From assembly GCA_017524595.1 (NCBI GenBank), contig JAFXVI010000021.1, positions 1 to 56,774 on the forward strand: 56,774 nucleotides of DNA, given 5' to 3'. The notes beneath the pieces were generated by a model. That model did not search any database. It saw only the letters and a program-made list of their open reading frames with translations, and was not told the DNA's origin. The number at the start of each line of letters is the position of its first letter. The first letter of the stretch is position 1. Made by a program: the position numbers and the translations under genes. This DNA comes from Lachnospiraceae bacterium. GTDB lineage: Bacteria > Bacillota > Clostridia > Lachnospirales > Lachnospiraceae. This document shows, one piece after another, positions 18,663 to 28,246 of this stretch.

Positions 18663-20961
18663 CAGAGAAGCCATAGGAAATGTGGTCTTAAATTACAAAT
18701 ATTACAGTGGTGAGGATCTGTATTCGGAAGGCGCGGGAGAGGATATCCTGCTTGATCTGGTCAGCAGATATCCCGAGGCTGAATACGGACATATCATTCA
18801 GAGTACAAGATCATGGTCGGTAATGTATCATCTGTCTCATGTCCGCGAGAATATATGCAGCTGGCTTCCGATTACGAAGAAGGATAATGTGCTGGAGATA
18901 GGCGCAGGCTGTGGTGCAGTCACGGGCTGTCTTGCACGTCTTGCTGGTCACGTTACATGTATAGAGCTTAGCAAAAAGCGGAGCACAATAAACGCCACAA
19001 GACACAAAATGCTTGATAATATCGAGATCTTTGTAGGCAATTTCGAAGATATAGAACCGGATATTGAAGAGAAATACGACTATATAACTCTTGTAGGCGT
19101 TTTGGAATATGCCGGAAGCTATATAGGGTCTGACGATCCATACCATGAAATGCTTAAGCGGGTGCGCCACCACTTAAAGGATGGGGGACGCCTTATCATA
19201 GCTATTGAAAATCAGCTGGGACTTAAGTATTTTGCAGGCTGCAAGGAAGACCATACCAACAGGTTTTATGAGGGAATAGAAGGTTATACCAACACCGAAG
19301 GCGTACGTACATTTTCAAAGCAGGGACTGGAAAGGTTGTTAAACGAAAGCGGATACAGCACTCGTTTCTATTATCCATACCCTGATTACAAGCTGCCGCA
19401 TACTATCTATTCCGATGCGTGGCTTCCAAAGCCCGGTGAACTTAATACAAATCTGCGGAATTTTGACACCGACAGGGTAGTGACTTTCAATGAGTCCAGG
19501 GTATTCGATACTCTGATAAAAGAGAATAAATTCGCTGATTTTTCAAATTCTTTCCTGGTGATAGCAACAAAAGAGGAACTGTCAGATGACACGGTAATGC
19601 CTGTATATGCCAAATATGCAAGCGCAAGAGCAATAGAGTATCGGACGGCGACCGTTATTGAGTCGGATAAAAAAGGCAGGAAAAGAGAAGTATTCAAGAT
19701 AGCGTTAAGCCCGGAAGCGAATGCCCATATTGATTCGATATACGTGAACTATCTGGCCTTATCCAAAATGTGTGCGGAAACAGGATTTAAACCGGATGAG
19801 TGCAGACGCATAAGTGATGAAGACAATTATGCCGCCGTAGACCTGAAAGAGAATTATAACGAATCCCACGGCATCAGCCTTGAATACATTGACGGGATCA
19901 CAATGGAGGAATATCTTGACGAGCTTGAGAGCCGGAGGGAATTCGAGAGGATGCTGCTTCTTATGAAGCAGTATGAGGCGGTTATCCGCTCTGTGAGCAA
20001 AGAGCTGTTTGAGAACAGCGAAGGCTTCAGGAAGCTGTTCGGTGAAGACCTTACGGGTGAGTATTTTTCCGCTCCGGTTTCAGATCTTGACCTGATCTTT
20101 ACAAACATAGTGTTTGACAGGGAAAAGAAAGAGAACGGAGAGTGGAACCTTCTGGATTATGAATGGACTTTTTCATTTCCGATACCGGTCAAATTCATTA
20201 TTTACAGGGCGCTGTTCTATTATATAAAATCGCATGAAGGCTCGGCGTTTCTTAAGTATATAAAGAAAAGGAGCATAGATCTGTATGCGGAATTTAAGAT
20301 ATCTGTTATGGAAAAAACTGTTTTCAAGAGACTGGAGAAGCATTTTCAGCTGTATATCATAAAAGGTGCGGCTTCCCTTGAGGTCATGCATGAACTGATG
20401 CCGGTAAGGACGGTTGATATGCTGAAAGCTGTCGAAAAAGAATTCTATCTTAAAGATCTTAGGAATCCGAAGATATATTACGGAAGCGGGGAAGGTTTTT
20501 CGGGAGACAGACAATTGATGATTTTTGCGGATACGGACGGTGACAGTGTATCGCTTGAAATACCGCTTGAAGAGGATATTACACAACTCAGGGTTGATCC
20601 CACGGAATATCCGTGCATAGTCAAAATAGATAAGGTCACGCTTATTATGGATGACGGTACCTCAGAAAACATAGACAGATTTCTGACCAATGGATATGTC
20701 GGAGAAGGTAGTGTCCTGCTGTTTGATACGGATGATTCCCAGCTCCAGTTTTTAAAGCTCCCTGAAGGAAAGAAGACAGTCGGGCTTAAATATGATGTTA
20801 CTATGGTCGAGAAAGGATTGTTTGAAGGACTTAAGCGGATGTTTTGGGACAGGATGAAAAGGTTCAGGAAGGATCCGACAGTCATCGACAAGCTTCTTGT
20901 AAAAGCAGGACGCAAAGAGCCGGGAGTGATCCCGGAGGGGTACTACGAAGTGAGGTTATAA
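18652..20961 (+). CDS. Methyltransferase-kinase fusion with C-terminal beta domain (WbdD-like architecture)
   Basis: The 769-residue protein has three parts. Residues about 55-260 form a class I SAM methyltransferase with V-L-E-I-G-A-G-C-G-A-V (80-90). Residues about 325-570 look like a divergent kinase fold: Lys349 in V-F-K-I-A-L as the ATP lysine, a hinge-like E-Y-I-D-G-I-T (411-417), D-L-I-F-T-N (Asp480 and Asn485, the D-x4-N catalytic-loop spacing) and Asp502 in L-L-D-Y-E-W as metal ligand. The last 170 residues are beta-rich with R-V-D-P-T-E-Y-P. Methyltransferase-kinase is the order found in WbdD, which caps O-antigen chains in Wzm/Wzt pathways. Here the gene overlaps an ATPase that carries a Wzt-like recognition domain. 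The kinase assignment rests on motif spacing only; the domain could be inactive. The stop overlaps the next ATG (TAATG). Confidence 0.8.
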   Translation: MNGSREAIGNVVLNYKYYSGEDLYSEGAGEDILLDLVSRYPEAEYGHIIQSTRSWSVMYHLSHVRENICSWLPITKKDNVLEIGAGCGAVTGCLARLAGHVTCIELSKKRSTINATRHKMLDNIEIFVGNFEDIEPDIEEKYDYITLVGVLEYAGSYIGSDDPYHEMLKRVRHHLKDGGRLIIAIENQLGLKYFAGCKEDHTNRFYEGIEGYTNTEGVRTFSKQGLERLLNESGYSTRFYYPYPDYKLPHTIYSDAWLPKPGELNTNLRNFDTDRVVTFNESRVFDTLIKENKFADFSNSFLVIATKEELSDDTVMPVYAKYASARAIEYRTATVIESDKKGRKREVFKIALSPEANAHIDSIYVNYLALSKMCAETGFKPDECRRISDEDNYAAVDLKENYNESHGISLEYIDGITMEEYLDELESRREFERMLLLMKQYEAVIRSVSKELFENSEGFRKLFGEDLTGEYFSAPVSDLDLIFTNIVFDREKKENGEWNLLDYEWTFSFPIPVKFIIYRALFYYIKSHEGSAFLKYIKKRSIDLYAEFKISVMEKTVFKRLEKHFQLYIIKGAASLEVMHELMPVRTVDMLKAVEKEFYLKDLRNPKIYYGSGEGFSGDRQLMIFADTDGDSVSLEIPLEEDITQLRVDPTEYPCIVKIDKVTLIMDDGTSENIDRFLTNGYVGEGSVLLFDTDDSQLQFLKLPEGKKTVGLKYDVTMVEKGLFEGLKRMFWDRMKRFRKDPTVIDKLLVKAGRKEPGVIPEGYYEVRL

Positions 20962-23150
20962 TGGGAATATTCGACGGGAGAAGGCTTACAGAAGAATATA
21001 CTGATGAGATACGGAAACAGACGGATCCGTATGGTTATTTCTGCCGGAATGAAGAAATAAAAAGAGGGGAACAGCTAAACAGCGGTTGTCCTCCTTTTTG
21101 CGTTGTTGAAGACTTAAGGAGTATGATTTTCGGTTCGGGAGACGGAACAGATGAAGGCATTGAGAAAAAATATCTGTTCATAAGAACTCAGGGCGTGGAA
21201 TATGACGGTGATGAAATAAGCAGCCGTCTTATGACCGATGAACTTATAGATCTGATGTATTGGGATGAGGACAGGCTCCTTGAAGGCAAGCGCCATGCTC
21301 CGTATTTTAAGCCCGACTGGTCACCGGATACGCTGCTTAACTGTAATTATATCGGGGATTCGTATGTGGTGAGGACTGAACTTGCGATGCATGTGATCGA
21401 CCTTATCAGGAACGAGTGGTGCGACAGGGAACTGAATGACATTAACAATAATGTTGTTATGACCGCGGATGATATGGAAAGAAGGAGCGAGAGCGAAACA
21501 AGATATGATTTTCTGCTCCGGGTTTCCGAGATCGCAGGGAGTATAGTCCATCTTCCGATAGTAGCCACACATATTCCCGATGAAACGGCTGATGAAGACG
21601 AGATATATGCGGATCATACATGGCAGAATCAGTCGCAGAAGAACATAGGTATAAGGAATGAGGCACTGAAAAGACAGGGACTTCCCATAAGCTATGAGAA
21701 AGTGTTTGCAAGAAAAGATAACAGCGTTATTAATAACAATGTTATCAATAACATCGTTATTCAACCAATGGATACATCCATGAACCTTTCCGTCATCATT
21801 CCGTCAAAAGATCACAGCGATGTTCTGATCGCCTGTCTTGAGAGTATAAGAAGGTGCTTTATTCCCGCTGATAACAAGCTTCTCGAGATCATAATAATCG
21901 ATAACGGAAGCAGCAGTGTGGAAGGGATCAAGATAGAGGATTATCTGCATACATATACGCAGGATATAAGGGTAAAATATATTTACGAGAAAATGGATTT
22001 CAATTATTCCGTAATGTGCAATATCGGAGCAAGGGAAGCAACAGGCAGCTGCCTTCTGTTTTTGAATGACGATATAGAACTTATCGATGATAATACATTT
22101 GAACGCATGTATGCGTACGCCTCCCTTCCTTATGTAGGAGCGGTCGGAGCCAAGTTGTATTATCCGGGAGGAAATGTCATACAACACACAGGCGTTGCCG
22201 TGGATCTCGACTGCGGACCTACTCATAAACTGGCCACGTATCCTGACGACAGACCATATTATTACGGGAGGAATGTATTCAATCAGAATGTGCTTGCAGT
22301 GACAGGGGCCTGCCTCATGGTGAACCGTGAAAAATACTTTAAATACGGCGGATTTAATGATAAAATGGGAGTTGGCTATAATGATGTGGAATTGTGCGTT
22401 AAGCTGTATGAAGGCGGCTTGAAAAACGTGATCCTCAATGAGTGCATCCTGTTCCATCACGAGTCGCTCTCAAGGGGCATGGATCATATGGATGATAATA
22501 AATACAGCCGTTTACGTGAAGAAAGACAGATGTTGTATGATATGCATCCGTGGATACGAAGCTCAGGTGATCCTTATTATTCGCCCAATCTCATTCCGGA
22601 TACGCTGGATTACAGGGTAAATGTGATGGCGGATTATACGGTGAGGAGCTCAAGGAATGGTGCTGTTGAGGATGCTTCGCTAAATAAAAAGCTTAAGTCG
22701 ATGATTAAGAAATATACCGCTGACAGAGAAGCCGGGAAGTTAAAGGTAAGAAGAGGCAGCAGGCGGCTGCATTATAACATTGAGAGAACCGGGTCTTTCA
22801 GGGGGATATTCAAGGATGAAGAGGATTATTATCAGATAGAAGGATGGGCTACGCTGACAAAGCGGGATAACGCCATGTACTCTACCGAGCTTGCATTTAT
22901 AGACAGTTCAGGTGAATGCCTGATCTTTGATACGTTTAAGCAGAACAGGGAAGATGTTGCAGTAGTGTTTGTTAATGAAAGAAACCTTTTTCTTACGGGA
23001 TTTGTATGCAAGATACCTGTAAGCCTTCTTAAACGTGATGAAGTATACAGGGTTGCGGTAGTAAAACGATCAGGTCTGACAGGGATCAAATATGCTGCCT
23101 TAGGAGATTATTATGAACCTTCAAGAGGATACAGAACAGAAGAAATGTGA
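20961..23150 (+). CDS. GT2 glycosyltransferase with degenerate N-terminal GT2 half-domain
   Basis: The start at 20961 shares one base with the preceding stop; an earlier in-frame start would overlap by more than 100 nt. The protein has 729 residues. Residues about 70-205 match only the acceptor half of a GT2 domain: W-D-E-D (101-104), F-K-P-D-W-S-P-D (116-123), N-Y-I-G and D-F-L-L-R-V-S-E; the nucleotide-binding first half is missing. An Asn/Ile-rich linker (about 255-268) leads to a complete GT2 domain (about 275-545) with V-I-I-P-S-K-D, the N-D-D metal motif at 369-371 and Y-N-D-V-E-L at 473-478. The last 140 residues are beta-rich and may bind the growing glycan. It probably adds sugars, possibly rhamnose, to the exported chain. 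Confidence 0.85.
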   Translation: MGIFDGRRLTEEYTDEIRKQTDPYGYFCRNEEIKRGEQLNSGCPPFCVVEDLRSMIFGSGDGTDEGIEKKYLFIRTQGVEYDGDEISSRLMTDELIDLMYWDEDRLLEGKRHAPYFKPDWSPDTLLNCNYIGDSYVVRTELAMHVIDLIRNEWCDRELNDINNNVVMTADDMERRSESETRYDFLLRVSEIAGSIVHLPIVATHIPDETADEDEIYADHTWQNQSQKNIGIRNEALKRQGLPISYEKVFARKDNSVINNNVINNIVIQPMDTSMNLSVIIPSKDHSDVLIACLESIRRCFIPADNKLLEIIIIDNGSSSVEGIKIEDYLHTYTQDIRVKYIYEKMDFNYSVMCNIGAREATGSCLLFLNDDIELIDDNTFERMYAYASLPYVGAVGAKLYYPGGNVIQHTGVAVDLDCGPTHKLATYPDDRPYYYGRNVFNQNVLAVTGACLMVNREKYFKYGGFNDKMGVGYNDVELCVKLYEGGLKNVILNECILFHHESLSRGMDHMDDNKYSRLREERQMLYDMHPWIRSSGDPYYSPNLIPDTLDYRVNVMADYTVRSSRNGAVEDASLNKKLKSMIKKYTADREAGKLKVRRGSRRLHYNIERTGSFRGIFKDEEDYYQIEGWATLTKRDNAMYSTELAFIDSSGECLIFDTFKQNREDVAVVFVNERNLFLTGFVCKIPVSLLKRDEVYRVAVVKRSGLTGIKYAALGDYYEPSRGYRTEEM
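21732..21761. repeat. Near-perfect 14-bp inverted repeat inside the glycosyltransferase gene
   Basis: AATAACAATGTTAT (21732-21745) pairs with 21748-21761 at 13 of 14 positions, and the overlapping GTTATTAATAAC (21726-21737) is itself a perfect palindrome. The repeat encodes the Asn/Ile/Val linker between the degenerate and the intact GT2 domains. Confidence 0.6.
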
Positions 23151-25128
23151 TTATTATAAGGATCTGTATGAAAAGGAGCACAAAAAGAATGAGGAGCTGA
23201 CAGAGCAGATCGTAGACCTGGAAGCACAGAATGCGGATCTTACATATAAGCTTGACAAGATAAGAAAGAGTAAGCTGTGGAAGAGTATCTATCCGATAAG
23301 GCTGGCTTATTCGCATCTAAAGAACCTGGTTACAAGGATACGCCGTTATGGAAATCTTCGGAATCTGGTTGATAAAATACGTTCAAAGCGTATAGAAAAG
23401 GCTGCATATAAGAGTTACGGAACCTTAAGCATGCCTGATGAGGACACAAGAAGAAAGCAGCGCGAGACGGATTTTCCAAGAAATATAAAGTTCAGTATTC
23501 TGGTTCCTTTGTATGATACGCCCAGAAGATTTCTTACCGAGATGATCGATTCGGTGAAGGCTCAGACTTATGAGAACTGGGAGCTGTGCCTTGCAGACGG
23601 TTCGGATGCACAGCACGGCGAAGTGGGTGATATCTGCCGCGAATATGCTTCTGCTGATGATAGGATAAAATATAAAAAGCTCGAAGAAAACCTCGGTATA
23701 TCGGGCAATACGAACAAATGTCTTGAGATGGCAACAGGAGACTATATAGGCCTGTTTGATCATGATGATATTTTGCATCCATGTGTGTTGTATGAATATA
23801 TGAAAGTCATCTGTAACAGTGATGCAGACTATATATATTGTGATGAGACAACTTTTAAGGGTGACAGCATCAATAACATGGTAACCCTGCATTTTAAGCC
23901 TGATTTTGCGATAGATAATTTAAGGGCAAATAATTATATCTGTCACTTTTCGGTGTTCTCAAAGGAACTCATTGATAATACGGGGCTTTTCAGGTCGGAA
24001 TATGACGGTTCGCAGGATCATGATCTTATATTAAGGCTTACACATAATGCAAAGAAGATAGTGCATGTCCCTAAGATAATGTATTACTGGCGGTCGCATG
24101 CAGGCTCTGTAGCCTCAGATATAAATGCCAAGAGCTATGCGATAGATGCTGCAAAGGGTGCCGTTGCGGCGCACCTTAGGCAATGCGGGTTTGATGGATT
24201 CAAGATAGAAAGTTCGCGCGCATTCGAGACGATATTCAGGATAAGATATAAGCTCCTTGATAAGCCGCTAATATCGATACTTATTCCTAACAGGGATCAT
24301 GTGAGCGATCTTAGAAGGTGTATAGATTCGATAACGACGAGGAGCTCATACGAGAATTATGAGATAATCGTTATCGAGAATAACAGTACCGAAGAAGAGA
24401 CCTTTGAATATTATGAAGCTATAGAGAAGCACCCGGCTATAAGCGTAGTAAAATATTCGGGCGAATTCAATTATTCAAAGATCAACAATTTCGGTGAGAA
24501 GAGCGCGAAGGGCGAGTATCTGGTACTCCTTAATAACGACACGGAAGTCATTACGAGAACGTGGCTCGAGGAGCTGCTCATGTATGCGCAGCGGCCGGAT
24601 GTAGGGGCTGTGGGCTGTATGCTCTATTATGAGGACTATTCGATACAGCATGCGGGGATCGTACTGGGGCTCGGAGCACACAGAACGGCCGGACATTCCC
24701 ACTACCGCATGAATAAGGAGAACCTGGGATATATGGGGCGTCTGTGCTATGCACAGAATGTTTCCGCAGTGACAGGAGCCTGCCTTATGACATCAAGGGA
24801 GGATTTTGAAGCCGTCGACGGTCTTAACGAGGAACTGGCTGTTGCTCTTAATGATGTAGATTACTGCCTTAAGTTAAGACGCAGGGGCCTGCTCAATGTC
24901 TTTACTCCGTTTGCCGAGCTGTTCCATTATGAGTCAAGATCGCGGGGTACGGATGTTACAGATGCTGCGGATGAGAAAAATGCGGAAAGATATAACAGGG
25001 AATGCGAGCTGTTTAAGCAGATATGGAAAGATGAGCTTGAAAAAGGCGACCCTTATTTCAACCCGAACTTTTCGCTTGATCACAGCAATTTTGTTTTAAG
25101 AGGCGAACCTAAATCCATGGTGGGATGA
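23113..25128 (+). CDS. Tandem GT2 glycosyltransferase with N-terminal coiled coil
   Basis: The 671-residue protein has a coiled-coil-like start (about 12-55, with E-E-L-T-E-Q-I-V-D-L-E), a basic linker and two complete GT2 domains. Domain 1 (about 126-340) has S-I-L-V-P-L-Y-D-T, A-D-G-S-D, D-H-D-D (216-219), F-K-P-D-F (261-265) and Q-D-H-D-L (301-305). Domain 2 (about 386-640) has S-I-L-I-P-N-R-D-H, L-L-N-N-D-T-E-V, A-V-T-G-A-C-L-M and A-L-N-D-V-D-Y-C-L. It could therefore form two different linkages. It overlaps the previous gene by 38 nt, with TAGGAG before the ATG, so translation is coupled. No membrane segment is seen. Confidence 0.9.
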   Translation: MNLQEDTEQKKCDYYKDLYEKEHKKNEELTEQIVDLEAQNADLTYKLDKIRKSKLWKSIYPIRLAYSHLKNLVTRIRRYGNLRNLVDKIRSKRIEKAAYKSYGTLSMPDEDTRRKQRETDFPRNIKFSILVPLYDTPRRFLTEMIDSVKAQTYENWELCLADGSDAQHGEVGDICREYASADDRIKYKKLEENLGISGNTNKCLEMATGDYIGLFDHDDILHPCVLYEYMKVICNSDADYIYCDETTFKGDSINNMVTLHFKPDFAIDNLRANNYICHFSVFSKELIDNTGLFRSEYDGSQDHDLILRLTHNAKKIVHVPKIMYYWRSHAGSVASDINAKSYAIDAAKGAVAAHLRQCGFDGFKIESSRAFETIFRIRYKLLDKPLISILIPNRDHVSDLRRCIDSITTRSSYENYEIIVIENNSTEEETFEYYEAIEKHPAISVVKYSGEFNYSKINNFGEKSAKGEYLVLLNNDTEVITRTWLEELLMYAQRPDVGAVGCMLYYEDYSIQHAGIVLGLGAHRTAGHSHYRMNKENLGYMGRLCYAQNVSAVTGACLMTSREDFEAVDGLNEELAVALNDVDYCLKLRRRGLLNVFTPFAELFHYESRSRGTDVTDAADEKNAERYNRECELFKQIWKDELEKGDPYFNPNFSLDHSNFVLRGEPKSMVG

Positions 25129-25206
25129 TGTCATGCATTTATGGTGAATACGACGTTTGATGAGGTTGATCAGCTATAAATATACGAAACAAAAGGAGGT
25201 ACAAAC

Positions 25207-26931
25207 ATGGGTTACAGGGAACAGTATGATTACTGGAAAGAGGATGCGTATTTCGATGACGCGACGAAGGCTGAGCTTAAGGCTATAGAGAATAATGAGG
25301 CCGAGATCGAGGACAGATTCTATAAAGATCTTGAATTCGGGACCGGGGGCTTAAGGGGCGTTATCGGTGCCGGTACCAACAGGATGAATATTTACACGGT
25401 AAGAAGGGCTACTCAGGGACTTGCCAATTATATATTAAAGCAGGGAACACAGGATAAGGGAGTAGCTATTTCCTATGACTGCAGACGCATGTCTCCTGAA
25501 TTTGCGGACGAAACCGCTCTGTGTCTTAATGCTAACGGCATAAAGGCGTATGTATTTACATCACTCCGTCCGACGCCTGAACTTTCATACGCGGTAAGGA
25601 AGCTTGGCTGTACCGCGGGCGTTATGGTAACGGCTTCTCACAACCCGCCGGAGTACAACGGATACAAGGCGTACTGGGAGGACGGAGCACAGATAACTTC
25701 ACCCAGGGATGTTGATATCATAAATGAAGTCAAGGCAGTAAAGGATTATAATGAAGTAAAGACGATGAGCAAGGATGAGGCCGTTGCAAAGGGACTTTAC
25801 AATCCGATAGATAAGGACATCGATGACCCGTATATGGAAGAGCTTAAGAAGCAGATCATTCATCCTGAGATAATTAAGGCAATGGCTGATGATATCAAGA
25901 TCGTCTATACACCTTTCCATGGCACCGGGAATATGCCTGTAAGGCGTATACTTAAAGAACTTGGATTCAATCAGGTTTATGTTGTTCCAGAGCAGGAACT
26001 TCCGGATCCCGATTTTACTACACTTGATTATCCCAATCCCGAAGATCCCAAGGCGTTTACACTGGCGCTTAAGCTGGCTAAGGAGAAAGACGCCGATATC
26101 GTGCTAGCGACGGATCCCGATGCTGACAGGCTTGGTATTTATGCGAAAGATACTAAGAGCGGGGAGTACATACCGTTTACGGGAAATATGTCGGGTATGT
26201 TGATCGCAGAATATATTTTGAGGGAGAGAGCGGCAAACGGCACGATGCCTGAAAACCCTGCTCTTGTTAAGACCATCGTTACGACCAATCTTGCAGATCC
26301 GATGTGTGATGAATACAAGGTTAAGCTTATAGAAGTACTTACCGGATTTAAATATATCGGTGAGCAGATCAAGTGGTTTGAAGAGAATAATACTTACAAC
26401 TACGTATTCGGCCTTGAGGAAAGTTACGGATGTCTTGCAGGAACTCATGCAAGGGACAAAGATGCGATAGTTGCCGTTATGTGTCTGTGTGAGGTTGCGG
26501 CTTACTGTAAGAGTAAGGGGATTACTGTATGGGATCAGATGATAAAGATATACGAACAGTTCGGATTCTATAAGGAGGGCATACATACCCTTACAATGAA
26601 GGGCATTGAAGGAGCACAGGAGATTCAGGATATAATGAACAGGCTCCGCGAGAATCCGCCAAAGCAGTTCGCTTCGCTTAAGGTTAAGGAGTTCAGGGAT
26701 TACAAGAAGAATGAAGTTGTTGATATGGCTACGGGAGCAAGATCGGAAACCGGGCTTCCTGAGTCAAATGTTTTGTACTTTGAGCTTGAGAATGATTCGT
26801 GGTGCTGTGCAAGGCCCTCCGGAACGGAGCCCAAGATCAAGTTCTACATGGGTATAAAGGGCAGCTCCCTTGAAGACGCTGATAATAAGCTTGCGGAATT
26901 AAAAGAAGCTGTTCTTGCAAATATAAAATGA
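25207..26931 (+). CDS. pgcA: Phosphoglucomutase/phosphomannomutase family enzyme
   Basis: The 574-residue alpha-D-phosphohexomutase interconverts glucose-6-phosphate and glucose-1-phosphate (or the mannose forms). The phosphoserine loop T-A-S-H-N-P-P-E-Y-N-G-Y lies at 142-153 with Ser144; the metal loop D-P-D-A-D-R, the sugar-binding E-E-S-Y-G-C and the phosphate-binding R-P-S-G-T-E-P-K are all present. Length fits the Firmicute PgcA type. AAAGGAGGT gives a very strong ribosome site. In this locus it can feed RmlA with glucose-1-phosphate. The symbol follows the Bacillus enzyme; substrate preference is not shown by the sequence. Confidence 0.92.
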   Translation: MGYREQYDYWKEDAYFDDATKAELKAIENNEAEIEDRFYKDLEFGTGGLRGVIGAGTNRMNIYTVRRATQGLANYILKQGTQDKGVAISYDCRRMSPEFADETALCLNANGIKAYVFTSLRPTPELSYAVRKLGCTAGVMVTASHNPPEYNGYKAYWEDGAQITSPRDVDIINEVKAVKDYNEVKTMSKDEAVAKGLYNPIDKDIDDPYMEELKKQIIHPEIIKAMADDIKIVYTPFHGTGNMPVRRILKELGFNQVYVVPEQELPDPDFTTLDYPNPEDPKAFTLALKLAKEKDADIVLATDPDADRLGIYAKDTKSGEYIPFTGNMSGMLIAEYILRERAANGTMPENPALVKTIVTTNLADPMCDEYKVKLIEVLTGFKYIGEQIKWFEENNTYNYVFGLEESYGCLAGTHARDKDAIVAVMCLCEVAAYCKSKGITVWDQMIKIYEQFGFYKEGIHTLTMKGIEGAQEIQDIMNRLRENPPKQFASLKVKEFRDYKKNEVVDMATGARSETGLPESNVLYFELENDSWCCARPSGTEPKIKFYMGIKGSSLEDADNKLAELKEAVLANIK

Positions 26932-26946
26932 TCTCAGTAATGAATA

Positions 26947-28167
26947 ATGGATGAATTTGTAAAAAAGATATGGGGCAGGAAAGCCGTCAAGTATTGTATT
27001 TTTGCAGTACTTGCGGCTATGGCCCTTATCTCACTTATACAGGGTATAAGGAACGCGGCAGAGTATAGCCAGGACTTTCAGTGGGATGCGGCCAAAGCAC
27101 TTACAATGAGGATAAATCCATATGATGAATCCTTAAGTCCGGGTGGTGCACTTAATGAATATGGATTTGATAAATATTATCTGCAGATGGAGGCGAATCA
27201 GTTCCCGTCGCTTCTGATGCTGTTAATACCGTATACATTCCTGCCGCCTCTTACGGCGCGATATGCTTGGATAGTATCTAATCTGATATTTACCGCAGGC
27301 ATTATTTTTCTGTTAAGGAGAACCTTTCTTAAGGAAGCTGACAGTGATATTTTTATTGTATTCATGCTGCTTTTGATCGCAGGGACTCCCTACCGGAATC
27401 AGCTGGGCGTGGGCCAGCATACATTGTTTTCATTTTTCTTTTTTCTGCTGGCTGTATGGTTTAGTGAGAGGGAAGATAAGAAAGCGGCGTTTACAGGAAC
27501 TGTGCTGTGTCTGTTTATATGCTATTTTAAATATACTCTCACGGTTCCGTTGTGTCTGTATTTTGTATATAAGAAAAAATATGTGGAGATTGCTGTATCT
27601 GCGGCTGTTCATGTGGTGCTGACGTTCGTGGCTGCAGTGTGGCTTGGCGACAGTTTTATAAATATGATCATCAAGCCGCTTAAGGTGTCATCTGCTCTTG
27701 CTGCCGAGGGAGGGATCGATCTTGGGGTGCTGCTTCACGGCTCGGGCTCTGCTTATGTGCTTGCGTTCATCGTTATGGCCGGATTGTTTTTTATGGCGCT
27801 GCGGCTTGGCGGCTTGGAAGACGGCAGATCAGAGGAAGCTGATCATGACAGCGGTATTTGCATGGATGGGGGATTTTTCAGTGTACTCATACTGTGGTCG
27901 CTGATAATAACCTATCACAGGACTTATGATTTCTTTGTTATGGTCGCGATCCTTGCATTTTTCCAAAGGAGGCACAGACCCCTTCCCCGTGTTTTGGAAG
28001 TTGGATATGGGGTTGTACTTTTGGCAGTATTTTTCGTGTTGAGAGTATTTTCTGAATCGATGGGATCAAAGATAGTTGTTGGCGCAATGTATTATGTATT
28101 TACGATAGCAGTAACGGCGGTTATTATATATGAAATGAGATCGAAAGACAGATTAACGGGCAGATGA
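26947..28167 (+). CDS. GT87-like (DUF2029) polytopic membrane mannosyl/glycosyltransferase
   Basis: The 406-residue membrane protein has about ten hydrophobic segments and a short luminal loop after the first one with F-Q-W-D-A-A-K-A and N-P-Y-D, the layout of GT87 GT-C enzymes. These use polyprenyl-phosphate sugars outside the membrane. It is directly followed by a dolichol-phosphate-mannose-synthase-like GT2 and a GtrA flippase-like protein, which together would make, flip and attach a side-chain sugar. The ribosome site is weak and the gene follows the mutase after 15 nt. Family assignment is by pattern only. Confidence 0.8.
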   Translation: MDEFVKKIWGRKAVKYCIFAVLAAMALISLIQGIRNAAEYSQDFQWDAAKALTMRINPYDESLSPGGALNEYGFDKYYLQMEANQFPSLLMLLIPYTFLPPLTARYAWIVSNLIFTAGIIFLLRRTFLKEADSDIFIVFMLLLIAGTPYRNQLGVGQHTLFSFFFFLLAVWFSEREDKKAAFTGTVLCLFICYFKYTLTVPLCLYFVYKKKYVEIAVSAAVHVVLTFVAAVWLGDSFINMIIKPLKVSSALAAEGGIDLGVLLHGSGSAYVLAFIVMAGLFFMALRLGGLEDGRSEEADHDSGICMDGGFFSVLILWSLIITYHRTYDFFVMVAILAFFQRRHRPLPRVLEVGYGVVLLAVFFVLRVFSESMGSKIVVGAMYYVFTIAVTAVIIYEMRSKDRLTGR

Positions 28168-28246
28168 AGCATTTGCAGGAAATTAATTCTTGACCATGTG
28201 TGGCGGCATGGAAATATAAGGGACAGGAAAGCGAGAAGCTTTGGAA

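Noticed and set aside
20844..20960. Longer N-terminus for the 20961 glycosyltransferase
   Set aside because: It would overlap the methyltransferase-kinase gene by over 100 nt, whereas TAATG coupling at 20961 is natural.
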